The notes under the pieces were generated by a model, which ran no database searches, was not told the DNA's origin, and saw nothing but the letters and a program-made list of their open reading frames with translations. The position numbers were made by a program, and so were the translations under genes. DNA of 64,000 bases. Origin: CAZNER01 sp964572065. Lineage in GTDB: Bacteria > Patescibacteriota > Dojkabacteria > JAHIVN01. The DNA lies in the NCBI GenBank assembly GCA_964572065.1, contig CAZNER010000001.1:9807-73806 (forward strand). Direction: 5' to 3'. Shown here piece after piece: positions 8,766-17,989 of this stretch. Numbering within the stretch: the stretch's first letter is position 1; the number at the start of each line of letters is the position of its first letter.

Positions 8766-9731
8766 TTATTTTATTAAAGTAGCAATTTTAGATTCAACAT
8801 TCAAACGGTTATCAAAATTAGGCAATTTTTGGGCGCTTCTCGTATAAGCATTTACAACATCATACATAGTTGTATCTTCAATTTTTTTATTTCGTTCCTG
8901 TATTTCAATGTCTAAAGATTGCAATACATCTTCTCCGAACTTCTGTGTAAAATTAAATTGTTTATTAATTTCAGCGATAATTTCTTTTGCTGGACGCTTA
9001 GTTATCTTATAATCCAGTTTAAAAAATTGAGAAAATAAATCATTATACAAATCGCCATTTAAAGGAAATATTTGACTAAGTTGTTCTTCAATAGAAATAC
9101 CCTCTTTTTTGTTTCGATGTATCCGATTAATTAACCGATTACTTGTGTCCGCGATTACTAATCCATTACTACAAACTTGTCTCCAAATAACTGGAGAAAT
9201 AAACAACCTTGAAGAACCTACCTCAGAATTTATTACCTGAATACCCGCTTTCACTACATCATTTTTGTAATCTTTTAAAGTTTTAGTAATATCCGGAAAA
9301 ACCAAACGCAAATATAATTTTTCATTAGTTAATATAAAAGCATCTACTTTACTTTTAGTTGCTACCGCCTCTATGCCTTCTATTAGAGATGTATTAGCGA
9401 CAGGAACGTGTTTATCTGTAACAATCCCTATAACTCCGTCGTCCTGATGCAATTTCAACCTTAATTGTTTATCTCGAAACTGTTCGCGGCTTTTCCAATA
9501 ATCTACTTGCTGTATAGCCATATCATTAGGTAATCTATTATAATAGCCAAGAGGTATACGCAACTTATCGCACAACTGAAAAACTCCATGATCAGAAAGA
9601 GGTAATATTTTTCGTTGTACACACATTTGATACTGATCAGACATTTCTAAATCTGCTGTGGCAATAGAAACATCTTCCCTTTTGTTATGCCAATCTTGTA
9701 CTTGAGTTTTAATGGTTTCAAAAGTTTCCAT
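8766..9731 (-). CDS. DUF932-family phage protein
   Basis: 321 aa with the hallmarks of the DUF932 phage/plasmid family: KILPLSDHGVFQLCDKLRIP near 40-60, the central VINSEVGSSRLFISPVIWR, and VCSNGLVIADTSNRLINRIHR. Function of the family is not established; members are common in phage early or accessory regions and one is often named phage/plasmid-like protein. It is the first gene after the promoter at about 9.8 kb, with AAAGGAGAGG before the ATG, so it should be well expressed. Confidence 0.75.
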   Translation of the reverse strand: METFETIKTQVQDWHNKREDVSIATADLEMSDQYQMCVQRKILPLSDHGVFQLCDKLRIPLGYYNRLPNDMAIQQVDYWKSREQFRDKQLRLKLHQDDGVIGIVTDKHVPVANTSLIEGIEAVATKSKVDAFILTNEKLYLRLVFPDITKTLKDYKNDVVKAGIQVINSEVGSSRLFISPVIWRQVCSNGLVIADTSNRLINRIHRNKKEGISIEEQLSQIFPLNGDLYNDLFSQFFKLDYKITKRPAKEIIAEINKQFNFTQKFGEDVLQSLDIEIQERNKKIEDTTMYDVVNAYTRSAQKLPNFDNRLNVESKIATLIK

Positions 9732-9781
9732 TTTTCCTCTCCTTTGTTTAATGTTTAAAATTGGTTTTTAATTCTATTAAT

Positions 9782-9810
9782 AATATAGTATCTTTTTCCG
9801 CAAAAGCCAA
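9782..9810 (-). promoter_or_regulatory. Sigma70-like promoter for the DUF932-nrdJ-queC-terL-queD unit
   Basis: On the minus strand TTGGCT (-35), 17-base spacer, TATATT (-10), about 50 bases before the DUF932 start. A-tracts upstream of the -35 look like an UP element. The same TTGGCTTTT...CTATATTA arrangement with the same spacer occurs at 32.6 kb, which strongly supports both. Confidence 0.7.
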
Positions 9811-9839
9811 GCTTTTTTTTAATATTTTTTAACATTTTA

Positions 9840-9853
9840 TTTAAACGATTAAA
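9840..9853. promoter_or_regulatory. Operator-like palindrome upstream of the promoter
   Basis: TTTAAACGATTAAA, fitting the symmetric consensus TTTAANCGNTTAAA. It lies 29 bases upstream of the -35 box; an equivalent site lies 31 bases upstream of the -35 box of the sister promoter near 32.6 kb. Binding factor unknown. Confidence 0.4.
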
Positions 9854-9934
9854 TGGATTTTTTAGTTAAAAAATAAGAATTTTTATATTATTACTATAAT
9901 AATATACAATATTTAAACACAGAATTTTAAGAAA

Positions 9935-10825
9935 TTACCGGGAATTGGGTTGTGAAGAATTTTGAGGAAGTTTAGATATATCATTACCTAGAATATCAAA
10001 AACCTGACCTACATTCAATAATAAAGCCTTTTTTAAACTTAAATCTTTTACATTGGATTCTAAAACATCAAAAATTTTAGATTGTACAAGTTCTATATTA
10101 GAAACTATGTTATTCAAAATAACTAAATTAATATTTGGTTGTTTAGCTTTTACTTCCCTATCTAAATTTTTATGCAATCCACACTCTATATCATTTGCAA
10201 AATCTTTAGTTAACCGTAACCAATTTAATAATTGTTCATAAACATCCCCTTTTAATATTCTTGCTTTATCTTTATTGTTTTCAATTTTAGCGTTTTGTAG
10301 TTCTTCAATTAAATCTTGAATTACAATTTCATTTATAAAATCTAGTTTTTGAGCTTTTTCTGCTTGTAATAACCTTATCTTATCATTTTCTTCTTTTTCT
10401 TTATGTCTAATATCTGTAGCTAACTTATCAAATTGTATTTGTTGTTTGTGTCCATCATCTACTTCCTGTTGATTACCTATAGAACCTTTTATTAATAATT
10501 GTTCCGTATCAGAACGTTGATTCATTGAAAAATGTCTTATATGTTTATTTATTTTATCCGCCGTCAATCCGGGAATAAATGGTTTATATTTTTTTAATAA
10601 AACTTTTTTCTTCATTTTTTTTATAAAAAAGTCTTTAGTTAAATTTATACCATACTTATGATTACAAATAAGACAACCCCTATTATAACCTGGTAATTCT
10701 TCTGCTTGTAGCAATCTACTCTTATGTCCCAAACATTTAGCTTCATGACGAGAGCGACCGCCTTCGCTTTTAAACGTTCTACCACAACCTTTTCTACAGG
10801 GCAATTTTTTATCAAAAATACTCAT
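9935..10825 (-). CDS. Zinc-finger / HTH-like DNA-binding protein, function unknown
   Basis: 296 aa. N-terminal finger-like motif C10-x3-C14...H27-x3-C31 (CRKGCGRTFKSEGGRSRHEA), a second Cys pair C51-x2-C54, then a basic segment KKKVLLKKYKPFIPGL leading into a possible helix-turn-helix with HIRHFSM. The rest is helical and charged. The start follows a terminator hairpin closely and has no ribosome binding site. It could be a packaging small-subunit-like or regulatory DNA-binding protein, but I see no family signature. Confidence 0.6.
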   Translation of the reverse strand: MSIFDKKLPCRKGCGRTFKSEGGRSRHEAKCLGHKSRLLQAEELPGYNRGCLICNHKYGINLTKDFFIKKMKKKVLLKKYKPFIPGLTADKINKHIRHFSMNQRSDTEQLLIKGSIGNQQEVDDGHKQQIQFDKLATDIRHKEKEENDKIRLLQAEKAQKLDFINEIVIQDLIEELQNAKIENNKDKARILKGDVYEQLLNWLRLTKDFANDIECGLHKNLDREVKAKQPNINLVILNNIVSNIELVQSKIFDVLESNVKDLSLKKALLLNVGQVFDILGNDISKLPQNSSQPNSR

Positions 10826-10842
10826 AATAAATAAATATACAA

Positions 10843-10872
10843 AAAAACAGGCCTTATTAATATAAGACCTGT
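10843..10872 (-). terminator. Rho-independent terminator
   Basis: On the minus strand ACAGGTCTTA / TAAGGCCTGT (10-bp stem with one G-T pair, 6-base loop) followed by seven T. It ends the unit containing the 752-aa and 572-aa genes. The ATG of the zinc-finger gene follows only about 15 bases after the T run. Confidence 0.75.
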
Positions 10873-10896
10873 ATATAAAATGTAGTAAAAACTAAA

Positions 10897-13155
10897 TTAT
10901 GCAATCGAAGCAGCTAAAGCTAATTCTTCTGTTTCTGCTTCTTCCATCCAATCTTCAATTTGAAAACCTTCAGACAGTAAAGAAGTAATAGCATTTACAG
11001 TATCAGATAATGATTCAGTAACTTCCAATAATTGATTAGTTACCAATTCCATATCTTCTAATTGAGCAAAAACCGATTGCATTTTCTTTCTTGGCTTCGG
11101 TTGTTTAGGTATGGGCGTTACAAAAAATTCTACCCTATTTTTAAGTGATCGCATTTTCTGGTATAATTCTTCAATGCGACTTGCAGCATCTGGATATTCT
11201 TCTTTTAATCTTTCTTTAAAATCTGTAACTTTAACAGATTGTGACCTCTCTATTTTTTCTAATATACCATAAATTTGATCTTTATACCTTAAAAACTTAT
11301 CTTCAGAACTTCTTACATTCTTTGCAATAATAGACCATTTATTTAATAAATCCTGTTCTAAGTTAGGAATGTTTTTTTCCTTTCTCATAGCTTGTACTTT
11401 TTCCATTACCTCCATTTGCATCTTTTGTGTTTCAGCAGTAAAGGTATTTAAAGTACTCTGTATTTGATCTACATTTTCAATTAACGTTTGTATCTCTGGA
11501 CTGAATTCTTTAACGGGATAAGGCACTTCTAAACCTCGTGGCGGTTTAGTACGTTGTTTCGGAGGCCGGCTTAATTCTGGGGGCAAAGTTTCTTCTTCCC
11601 CTTCAGCTTTTTTATGTAAACGGTCCATTATAAAAGAATAAGCTGTAGGTTGTGCCGCTTTCATTACCTCTTTAATAGCCTTAATAATATCATCTCTACG
11701 CATTCTGTATATTTGTTCAATTTCAAAAGGTACTGGAGCTACTCGATACTTAACCATATCAATTAATATAGTACGCAATTCTGAATCCGGTTTATCTTTT
11801 AAATTTAAAGTATCTACATTAAGATCTTCTGTAGCTTTTTTTGGAAACTTTTGATTTTGTATTTTATCTTTATCAATACTTTCCCACGGTGGATACTCAG
11901 GCCGTTCCCACCTTTCCATTCGATCTTCTTTACTTGGGTCATTACTTTCATCTACCCTCTTAGTATAATCCGGAAATTCTTGTAAACCTACCTCTACTTC
12001 ATCAGAATTCCTTCTTGGTATATTAGTATTCAAATCTCTCTTATTTGGTTCTTCAGTATGTAACTGGTCTTTGACATATTCCTTATCCCAATTTTCTCCC
12101 GCTACTTTACTTGTCTTAACTTTTACTACATCCTGTTGTTCTATATAATCATTAGCCATAAAAAGCTCTTCGCCAGTCATGGGATCCGTAACTTTATATC
12201 CCGAATCTAATACTTCTTTAACTTCTACTGGCTGCTCTCCTGGGGCTAAAGATTCAATAACTGTATCCCCAGGTTCAAAAGCTCTACGTATCAATTTCTT
12301 TTCTCTTTCCCCTAAAACTTTAAAACGCATAGGATCCAAGTCTCTCATGATAGTAGGTACGTGCGGATTAGTATTAGTATACCTAGGTATATCAACTTCT
12401 ACTGGATCAAAAGTTTTACCCAAAGATAGTGCTTGAACAGCTTCTTTTGTAAATGGTACCATAGAATTTTTTGTCGTGGCAAAAGTCCTTGGCAATATAA
12501 ATCGTCCTGTACCTGGATGAAAACCTATAGAAGCTGTGACTGTTTGTCTTAAATCATTATTGTCTATATAATCAATCACAAAATCTGCCCTAACAATATT
12601 AGAATCTGTTTTATCTCTATAAGATTTTAAATAACGAAGTTGATTTCCAAACATTCCATTTTTTGTAGCATGTTTAGATAATTCATGAGCCATATGTTGA
12701 GCGGCTACTTTATCTACTATACTATTCGTTTGATTAATAGTATTAACAGACTTTGGGATTTGTTGTAAATAAGAATGCTTATATAACGATTTTTTTGAAG
12801 ATAAATTTCTTAAATAACTTTCAGGTATGCTCAATAAACCAACAGGAAAGGAAACCGTCCACGCAGTTCCCGTTTTAGATTGTAATTTTCCAGTATGCTG
12901 ATTCTTATAAACTTTGTTAATAAGCTCTGCATCAGAAGAAGATAAATTATGGACATCAGGAACTTTTGAAATTTTTACAAGATCCCCAGCAGCAAAAGTT
13001 TTTCTACTAAATGAAACAAATTGATCAGTATTATTAGTCTTTTGTTGTGATTCTATATTTGCCGCTTTAGTAACTATTTGGGTATTTAACCAAATAGGTA
13101 ATTGAACCCCTTTTTCAGATAAACCCCTAAAAATATTTTGTAAAATCATACCCAT
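10897..13155 (-). CDS. Large hypothetical protein, 752 aa
   Basis: Not recognised. An N-terminal region (1-290) looks globular; about 290-345 has small beta-type motifs (PGDTVIESLAPGEQPVEVKEV) that could be an SH3-like fold. A charged linker follows (350-460), then a helical C-terminal half with coiled-coil character (about 560-740). GGAGG precedes the ATG. It is followed by a terminator and preceded by the 572-aa acidic protein. Size, and pairing with another large modular protein, would suit a virion or injected protein, but that is only inference. Confidence 0.7.
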   Translation of the reverse strand: MGMILQNIFRGLSEKGVQLPIWLNTQIVTKAANIESQQKTNNTDQFVSFSRKTFAAGDLVKISKVPDVHNLSSSDAELINKVYKNQHTGKLQSKTGTAWTVSFPVGLLSIPESYLRNLSSKKSLYKHSYLQQIPKSVNTINQTNSIVDKVAAQHMAHELSKHATKNGMFGNQLRYLKSYRDKTDSNIVRADFVIDYIDNNDLRQTVTASIGFHPGTGRFILPRTFATTKNSMVPFTKEAVQALSLGKTFDPVEVDIPRYTNTNPHVPTIMRDLDPMRFKVLGEREKKLIRRAFEPGDTVIESLAPGEQPVEVKEVLDSGYKVTDPMTGEELFMANDYIEQQDVVKVKTSKVAGENWDKEYVKDQLHTEEPNKRDLNTNIPRRNSDEVEVGLQEFPDYTKRVDESNDPSKEDRMERWERPEYPPWESIDKDKIQNQKFPKKATEDLNVDTLNLKDKPDSELRTILIDMVKYRVAPVPFEIEQIYRMRRDDIIKAIKEVMKAAQPTAYSFIMDRLHKKAEGEEETLPPELSRPPKQRTKPPRGLEVPYPVKEFSPEIQTLIENVDQIQSTLNTFTAETQKMQMEVMEKVQAMRKEKNIPNLEQDLLNKWSIIAKNVRSSEDKFLRYKDQIYGILEKIERSQSVKVTDFKERLKEEYPDAASRIEELYQKMRSLKNRVEFFVTPIPKQPKPRKKMQSVFAQLEDMELVTNQLLEVTESLSDTVNAITSLLSEGFQIEDWMEEAETEELALAASIA

Positions 13156-13177
13156 TATACTTTACCTCCATATTTAT

Positions 13178-14896
13178 TTAAAAAGTCACTGGAATTTCTT
13201 CTTCTAAATCCTCAGGCCTTTTAGAGACTGTAATGTCTACTTTAGTACCATCTTGTTCCATAACAAAAGTTTGCTCTCCTTCTTCTGTTGGCGTTTCCTC
13301 AACAGCGGCAGCAGCTTCATATTCTTCATCGGGCATTGTTTCTTCTAAATTTTCTTCTTCATTTGTAAAATCTTCTTGCTCTTCTTTTGATTGATCTTCT
13401 TTATCTGGGGAATCTACAATCCAACTCATAGGATTAACGTCTTGACCTTGATTAGTAGGAGAAATGCTTCTAACATCGGCTGCTTGTTTCATATCAATAA
13501 TATCTTCAATCACTGCTGAAACTTTTTTATCTTGAGCTATTTTTTCTTGTTGTATACTTTTAAAAGCTCTTTGTTCCTGTCGAATGCGTTCTCTTTCTTG
13601 AGCCCTTAAATCCTCGAATACTCTTTCATTCCTTAATTGTACCCAAAGTTTTCTAAATTCTTCTTGAGACAATTCACCTGAATTATAATCTTGGTTTATA
13701 ATATCTTGAGCTTTTTGATATTCTTCTTCTACCCCAGTATAGTAATTAACACCTTTATAAATAAAAGCTCTTTTTCTAGAAGATTCTAGATCAGGTAACT
13801 GTCCTCCTCCCGTTATTGAATCTCCTAATTCTCTTGCTTTATCTTCTAATTCAGATTCTAATTCTGGTCTGTTTTTTAATTCGACAGAGGCTTGTTGTAA
13901 AGCTTTTAATTCTGATAAACCCGGATTCTCATCTTTAAGTTCTATTGCTCTCATAACAACACCTAAACTGTTAGTCCATTTACCAAGAAATTCTTGTGGA
14001 CTTTTTACTTTAGTAAACTCATTCATGAAATGTCCAGCCCAGTCTTTTGCGCTACTACTTATAGTATTAAGTTGTTGTGCTTCATTTATGGCTTCTTCTA
14101 GAAATTGGATAATTTTTTCATCGACAGCTTTTTTTCTAGAAGCAGTTCTAGGTAATATATTTGGAATAATACCCTTTTTTGCTGTCTCATATAAAAAGTC
14201 TGCCAATCCTCCTTCTGCAAGTACTGGATCAGAAGACGTTATTAAATCAATTTTTTCTTGTCTCGATTTAGCTTGTGAGCGTTCTTCTTCTACACCATAA
14301 TCACTAGGAACAAACCAAGTATCCCATTCTGATAATAAAGAATCAAGCTGTTCCTCAGATAATTTAGAAAGACCATTCCTGACTGTAGTCATAAAATTAT
14401 CTATAATATCAACACCCTTTACTTCTTTTCCGCCGTTTCTTAATTGTTTCCAAACATATTTAACTAAATTTAAAGCTTGTGCCAATTTATTCCTATTTTC
14501 TGAATCCTTAATTGTTTGTTTCAATATATTAAAATCATCAGGTAAAGCATATACAATTGTTTGATAAGTAAAAACTTTTCGAGGCAATTTATCTCTTACT
14601 TTAGTAGAAGCTTTTCTTACAATACTGCCATTACCATCCATTTCAACAACAATCCATTGCTCTCCATCTACATCAGCCAAAGACCAAATAGATCCATAAT
14701 CATCTCCCGAGAGTTTTTGAAATTTATTACTACCAATATTTTTAAAAGCTTTTTTATTCTTTATAGAAGCTATTTTTTTTATACTTGTTTTATTGTTTTG
14801 TACTAATTGATTTCCCAACCTTTGTAATTGTTTTTGCAATTCTGTATTAACAGGACTATTATAACCCCTTACAGAACTAGATCTCGGCATTAACAT
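13178..14896 (-). CDS. Large hypothetical protein, 572 aa, acidic C-terminus
   Basis: Begins with a basic, low-complexity 50 residues, then a part with a short beta-type segment (YGSIWSLADVDGEQWIVVEM at about 67-86), a long helical centre with charged heptad-like stretches (about 380-470), and a very acidic tail after about 490 (KEEQEDFTNEEENLEETMPD). AAGGAGG sits 7 bases before the ATG. Its start overlaps the end of the small zinc-ribbon gene. No family recognised. Confidence 0.7.
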   Translation of the reverse strand: MLMPRSSSVRGYNSPVNTELQKQLQRLGNQLVQNNKTSIKKIASIKNKKAFKNIGSNKFQKLSGDDYGSIWSLADVDGEQWIVVEMDGNGSIVRKASTKVRDKLPRKVFTYQTIVYALPDDFNILKQTIKDSENRNKLAQALNLVKYVWKQLRNGGKEVKGVDIIDNFMTTVRNGLSKLSEEQLDSLLSEWDTWFVPSDYGVEEERSQAKSRQEKIDLITSSDPVLAEGGLADFLYETAKKGIIPNILPRTASRKKAVDEKIIQFLEEAINEAQQLNTISSSAKDWAGHFMNEFTKVKSPQEFLGKWTNSLGVVMRAIELKDENPGLSELKALQQASVELKNRPELESELEDKARELGDSITGGGQLPDLESSRKRAFIYKGVNYYTGVEEEYQKAQDIINQDYNSGELSQEEFRKLWVQLRNERVFEDLRAQERERIRQEQRAFKSIQQEKIAQDKKVSAVIEDIIDMKQAADVRSISPTNQGQDVNPMSWIVDSPDKEDQSKEEQEDFTNEEENLEETMPDEEYEAAAAVEETPTEEGEQTFVMEQDGTKVDITVSKRPEDLEEEIPVTF

Positions 14897-15035
14897 CTTT
14901 ATTCCTCCTTAAAGAATAACATTTAGGACAGGCAATTTTATTTTCAATCCTTTTTATAATGGTAGTAGGCTTACCACAAAATTCGCACTTTTTAGTAGTA
15001 CTGGCAGATTGGCAACTAGTCCGTTTAGTAAGCAT
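14877..15035 (-). CDS. Small zinc-ribbon protein, 52 aa
   Basis: Short frame (MLTKRTSCQSASTTKKCEFC...) with two CxxC knuckles, CEFC at about 17-20 and CPKC at about 36-39, spaced like a rubredoxin/zinc-ribbon knuckle. Its 3' end carries the AAGGAGG of the next gene and overlaps its start by 20 bases. The ribosome binding site is weak, but the zinc-ribbon spacing is unlikely by chance in a frame of this length. Confidence 0.6.
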   Translation of the reverse strand: MLTKRTSCQSASTTKKCEFCGKPTTIIKRIENKIACPKCYSLRRNKDVNAEI

Positions 15036-15114
15036 AAAGATATATAGTAAATTTTTTAGGATTATTTTATATAATAGAAATAGTGCGGGAAAGACAGAAA
15101 ATCAACAAAAAATA

Positions 15115-15348
15115 TTAATCTTTTGTCTTTAAACCGAGTAATTTATCAGCAGAAACTTGTAATAAAAGACAAAGTCTTTTAAAAGTTTTTAATGTGGGCC
15201 AAGCTTTATTATTTTCATATTGAGAAAATAACCCTTTAGTTTTACCAAAAGCTGTTTCAATACCGTGTAAAGTTCCAAATCTTTCTTTGCGTTTTTGTTT
15301 TAAAAGATGGGTATCTAAAACTTGATCTTGTAATCTATCAGTAATCAT
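15115..15348 (-). CDS. XRE-family helix-turn-helix regulator, 77 aa
   Basis: Compact Cro/CI-type HTH: GTLHGIETAFGKTKGLFSQY followed by ENNKAWPTLKTFKRLC and the typical end LLLQVSADKLLGL. The start MITDRL is chosen for AAGGAG 5 bases upstream and the ATGA overlap with the RuvC stop. A likely transcriptional regulator; candidate binder of the palindromes near 9.84 and 32.70 kb, which is unproven. Confidence 0.8.
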   Translation of the reverse strand: MITDRLQDQVLDTHLLKQKRKERFGTLHGIETAFGKTKGLFSQYENNKAWPTLKTFKRLCLLLQVSADKLLGLKTKD

Positions 15349-15869
15349 AAATCTCCTTGAAATTTGCCGATACGCCATTGATCTAAAAACCAAGCTCCAA
15401 TACCAATAGCATCAGCAGTGTTATTATCTTTCATTTTTAATTTCAACGAAAAAGCATTATTAATACGCATTATTGTCTGTTTTTTGGATCTATTCCTTCC
15501 TTGCCACTGTACTGGTTTTACAAGATATACATATTTTGGATCGCAAAAATAAGTACAAGCAAAAATAATACCGCCCACAGTATATTGTACTAACATTATA
15601 GATTCTGGATTTGTCCTATTTTGTTTGCCGGTATAATGATAAAATTGGGATTCTATAATAATTTTTGGTTCCTTATATTGATACTTTTCAATAAAATGTT
15701 GTACATTAGAACCCATATATTGGACTTTCTTTGCTGCGCCTTTTTCTTTATAAACAAAAGTAGTATAGTCTTTTAACTTACCTTTATCGAAAAAAGCTAT
15801 ACCAGTAGCAGTACTAGACGGATCAATACTAAATAAATTAATAGGTACGGCTGTATATTTAAAAGCCAT
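15345..15869 (-). CDS. RuvC-like Holliday-junction resolvase
   Basis: 174 aa RNase H-fold resolvase. Acidic catalytic residues visible in order: D in FSIDPSSTATGIAFF, E in PKIIIESQFYHY, and the late pair in MKDNNTADAIGIGAWFL. Expected to cut branched replication or recombination intermediates before packaging. Sits at the end of the RecA-SbcCD recombination operon, overlapping the XRE gene. Confidence 0.85.
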   Translation of the reverse strand: MAFKYTAVPINLFSIDPSSTATGIAFFDKGKLKDYTTFVYKEKGAAKKVQYMGSNVQHFIEKYQYKEPKIIIESQFYHYTGKQNRTNPESIMLVQYTVGGIIFACTYFCDPKYVYLVKPVQWQGRNRSKKQTIMRINNAFSLKLKMKDNNTADAIGIGAWFLDQWRIGKFQGDL

Positions 15870-15870
15870 T

Positions 15871-16512
15871 TCATACCTCTTTCACTACAGAAACATTGTC
15901 AATTAAACTTACAGAAAGATGTTTGTGTCCCATAGCTGCTATATCTCTATTGTGTGTTATATAAATTATTTGTTTTTTATTCCGTTCAGCAAAAGTCCTA
16001 ACAAACTTGGCAAAAGCCAATACATAGTCTTTAGATATAAATTTACCTACTTCATCAAAACAAATAGGACCAAAACGACCCTCTAATTTTTCAAAAGCTA
16101 ACGTTAAGGCTAACTTTAAAGTGGTAGCAACTATATCCAACATGCCTCCTCCGTATGTATCTTTTAAATCCCCTTTCATAGATTCGCCATTTATTAAAAT
16201 ACCAAATTCTACTTCGGACTGTCCCCGTCTTGATACAAAATTTACCATAAATTTAATAGTATCATCTTGGAAAATAGTTTGTAAAGCCATAGTAACCAAA
16301 TCATTAATTTTTTCTTGTAATTCCTGCCTCGAACCGGCAATAGCTACTTCTAGTACTTCGTGACAGGCTACCAAATCTTGCAATAAAGTATTAGATATAG
16401 ATTTTTGCGTCTTTAATTCGACAATTCTTCGTTCTTTCTCTTCTTTAATACCTTTAATTCGAGAAAGCTCAAGTAATGTCACTTGAATTCTATTTTTTAA
16501 TTCTTCATTCAT
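15871..16512 (-). CDS. C-terminal half of a split SbcC/Rad50-like ATPase
   Basis: 213 aa. Residues 1-75 form a coiled-coil arm; then the C-lobe of an ABC ATPase with signature-type TYGGGMLDIVATTLKLAL (about 120-137), Walker B RFGPICFDEVGKFI and H-loop IYITHNRD. There is no Walker A and no CxxC hook; those are in the separate gene at 17990-19114. Together they would make one Rad50-like head partnered with the nuclease at 16963-17985. Overlaps the 89-aa coiled-coil gene by 8 bases. Confidence 0.85.
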   Translation of the reverse strand: MNEELKNRIQVTLLELSRIKGIKEEKERRIVELKTQKSISNTLLQDLVACHEVLEVAIAGSRQELQEKINDLVTMALQTIFQDDTIKFMVNFVSRRGQSEVEFGILINGESMKGDLKDTYGGGMLDIVATTLKLALTLAFEKLEGRFGPICFDEVGKFISKDYVLAFAKFVRTFAERNKKQIIYITHNRDIAAMGHKHLSVSLIDNVSVVKEV

Positions 16513-16774
16513 TAGTTTTTATATTTTGTAATTGTGTTTCTACTTTCTGTAAAGCAGTTTCTACTTCTTTAGTAATTTTTACGCATTCTGTATCTATGTC
16601 TTGCAATCGTTGTTTAACCTCCTGACTATTATTAAAACCTTTTTCCTTTATGGCTTTAATATAACCCTCTTTTTCCCCTTCAAGTTGAGATAACTTTCTT
16701 TCTATTTGTTGTTTTTTCTCATCCAATTGTTTTTTCTTTTCTTTAATTTCTTGTATTTGTTGCTGATTAATCAT
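16505..16774 (-). CDS. Coiled-coil protein, 89 aa, likely part of the split Rad50 system
   Basis: Almost entirely heptad-like, rich in K, E and Q (QQQIQEIKEKKKQLDEKKQQ). It overlaps the Rad50 C-lobe gene by 8 bases and the small membrane-protein gene by 4. Sequence alone does not prove that it belongs to the ATPase arm; position and composition suggest it. Confidence 0.65.
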   Translation of the reverse strand: MINQQQIQEIKEKKKQLDEKKQQIERKLSQLEGEKEGYIKAIKEKGFNNSQEVKQRLQDIDTECVKITKEVETALQKVETQLQNIKTNE

Positions 16775-16953
16775 AAACGCTCCTTTAATATATTTTTATA
16801 ATTACGCAACTTAACTAGCGGCCTTCTACATTTTTTTATTTGCTCAAATAAAAAAGTAAAAACATATAAAAAAAACAATACTAAACTACTCCAAATATTA
16901 TAAATACTAACTATTATAAAATACTTTATTGAAGAAAACATAACAATTACCAT
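16771..16953 (-). CDS. Small membrane protein, 60 aa
   Basis: Hydrophobic first 35 residues (SIYNIWSSLVLFFLYVFTFL) followed by a basic tail. It lies between SbcD and the coiled-coil gene and overlaps the latter by 4 bases. The ribosome binding site is poor, so this is a moderate call. A membrane protein inside a recombination operon is unexpected. Confidence 0.5.
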   Translation of the reverse strand: MVIVMFSSIKYFIIVSIYNIWSSLVLFFLYVFTFLFEQIKKCRRPLVKLRNYKNILKERL

Positions 16954-16962
16954 AAAAATTTA

Positions 16963-17985
16963 TTAACTAGATATTTTATTAATAAGTTCTTTTAATAAAA
17001 CATGAACCTTATCATTTTTTTTTAAATCTTTTGCTACAAATAAAGCTTTATCCAAAGGGCTAGCTACTTCAAAATGTTGTATAGCCTCATTCATTCTGTC
17101 AATACAAGCCGAAGTTTTAGCATTTAATTCTATTTCTGTAGTTGTATTTTCTTGTTCAATAAAAACATCAGAAACTACAGATTTTAAATATATTTCTTGT
17201 ATACTAATACCCCAGTCTTTTAATATTGTTAATACCGCACATTTAGGTTTTCTTTCTGTTTTGGTAAGTCTACTAATAGCTCCAGGATTACAAAATAATA
17301 TATCTTTTCCATCTCTCTTGCTATGTTGAAAAGTATTAGTTTCTATAAATTGTGCTTTATTATCTTTTACATTTATAACTTCAGTTTTATATCCAGGATG
17401 ATAATGGCCCGACAATATACAATCAAAAGAAGTAACTTTAGCTACATCTGAAAGTAATGTAAAATCGCAAAAAGGAAAAGGCTTATCCAATAACATACTA
17501 TGATATACCCCTATTTTATATATAGCAGTATCTTTACTTTTTTCTTTATATACATTTAAATTTTTATCCATATCTATACTATGATTAAAACCCGTAATAG
17601 AAACGAGACTTTTATTTTCAGTACCCCGTACTATAGGACAAATAAACTCTTTTAAAGATTTAAGAACCCCAGATTGTATTAAATTACCTATAGCAGTTCT
17701 TGGTAATGTGGTTAAATTGTAGCCATCATAATCATGGGATCCAATAATTGTAAAAATAGGTGCTCGATAACCCTTAAAAATAGAAATAAGTTTATTTGTT
17801 ACAGAATATGCAGGATCATATAAATCAAATAAATCACCGCCACATAAAAAACAATCTACTTTTAAAGTATTACCTATTTCTCCTACTTCTGTAAGTTTCT
17901 TACATATAGCTTCCAAATAATTATCTTTTCGAGATTTTGGATTAACACCCTTTAAATGTATATCTGTAAAATAAAGAATTTTCAT
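16963..17985 (-). CDS. sbcD: SbcD/Mre11-like nuclease
   Basis: Calcineurin-like metallophosphoesterase partner of the Rad50-like ATPase, processing DNA ends. Seen: motif I FTDIHLKG, motif II GGDLFDLYDP, motif III GSHDYDG and the late LSGHYHPGY. About 340 aa, compact for the family. The ATG at MKILYFTDIH is preferred over an upstream TTG because GAGTG lies just before it. The preceding gene's stop lies inside that ribosome binding region. Confidence 0.9.
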   Translation of the reverse strand: MKILYFTDIHLKGVNPKSRKDNYLEAICKKLTEVGEIGNTLKVDCFLCGGDLFDLYDPAYSVTNKLISIFKGYRAPIFTIIGSHDYDGYNLTTLPRTAIGNLIQSGVLKSLKEFICPIVRGTENKSLVSITGFNHSIDMDKNLNVYKEKSKDTAIYKIGVYHSMLLDKPFPFCDFTLLSDVAKVTSFDCILSGHYHPGYKTEVINVKDNKAQFIETNTFQHSKRDGKDILFCNPGAISRLTKTERKPKCAVLTILKDWGISIQEIYLKSVVSDVFIEQENTTTEIELNAKTSACIDRMNEAIQHFEVASPLDKALFVAKDLKKNDKVHVLLKELINKISS

Positions 17986-17989
17986 ATAA

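Noticed and set aside
9854..9934. tRNA or other RNA gene in the gap upstream of the 9.8-kb promoter
   Set aside because: No cloverleaf, GG-TTCGA-type arm or G/C-rich stems; the gap is plain A/T-rich DNA.
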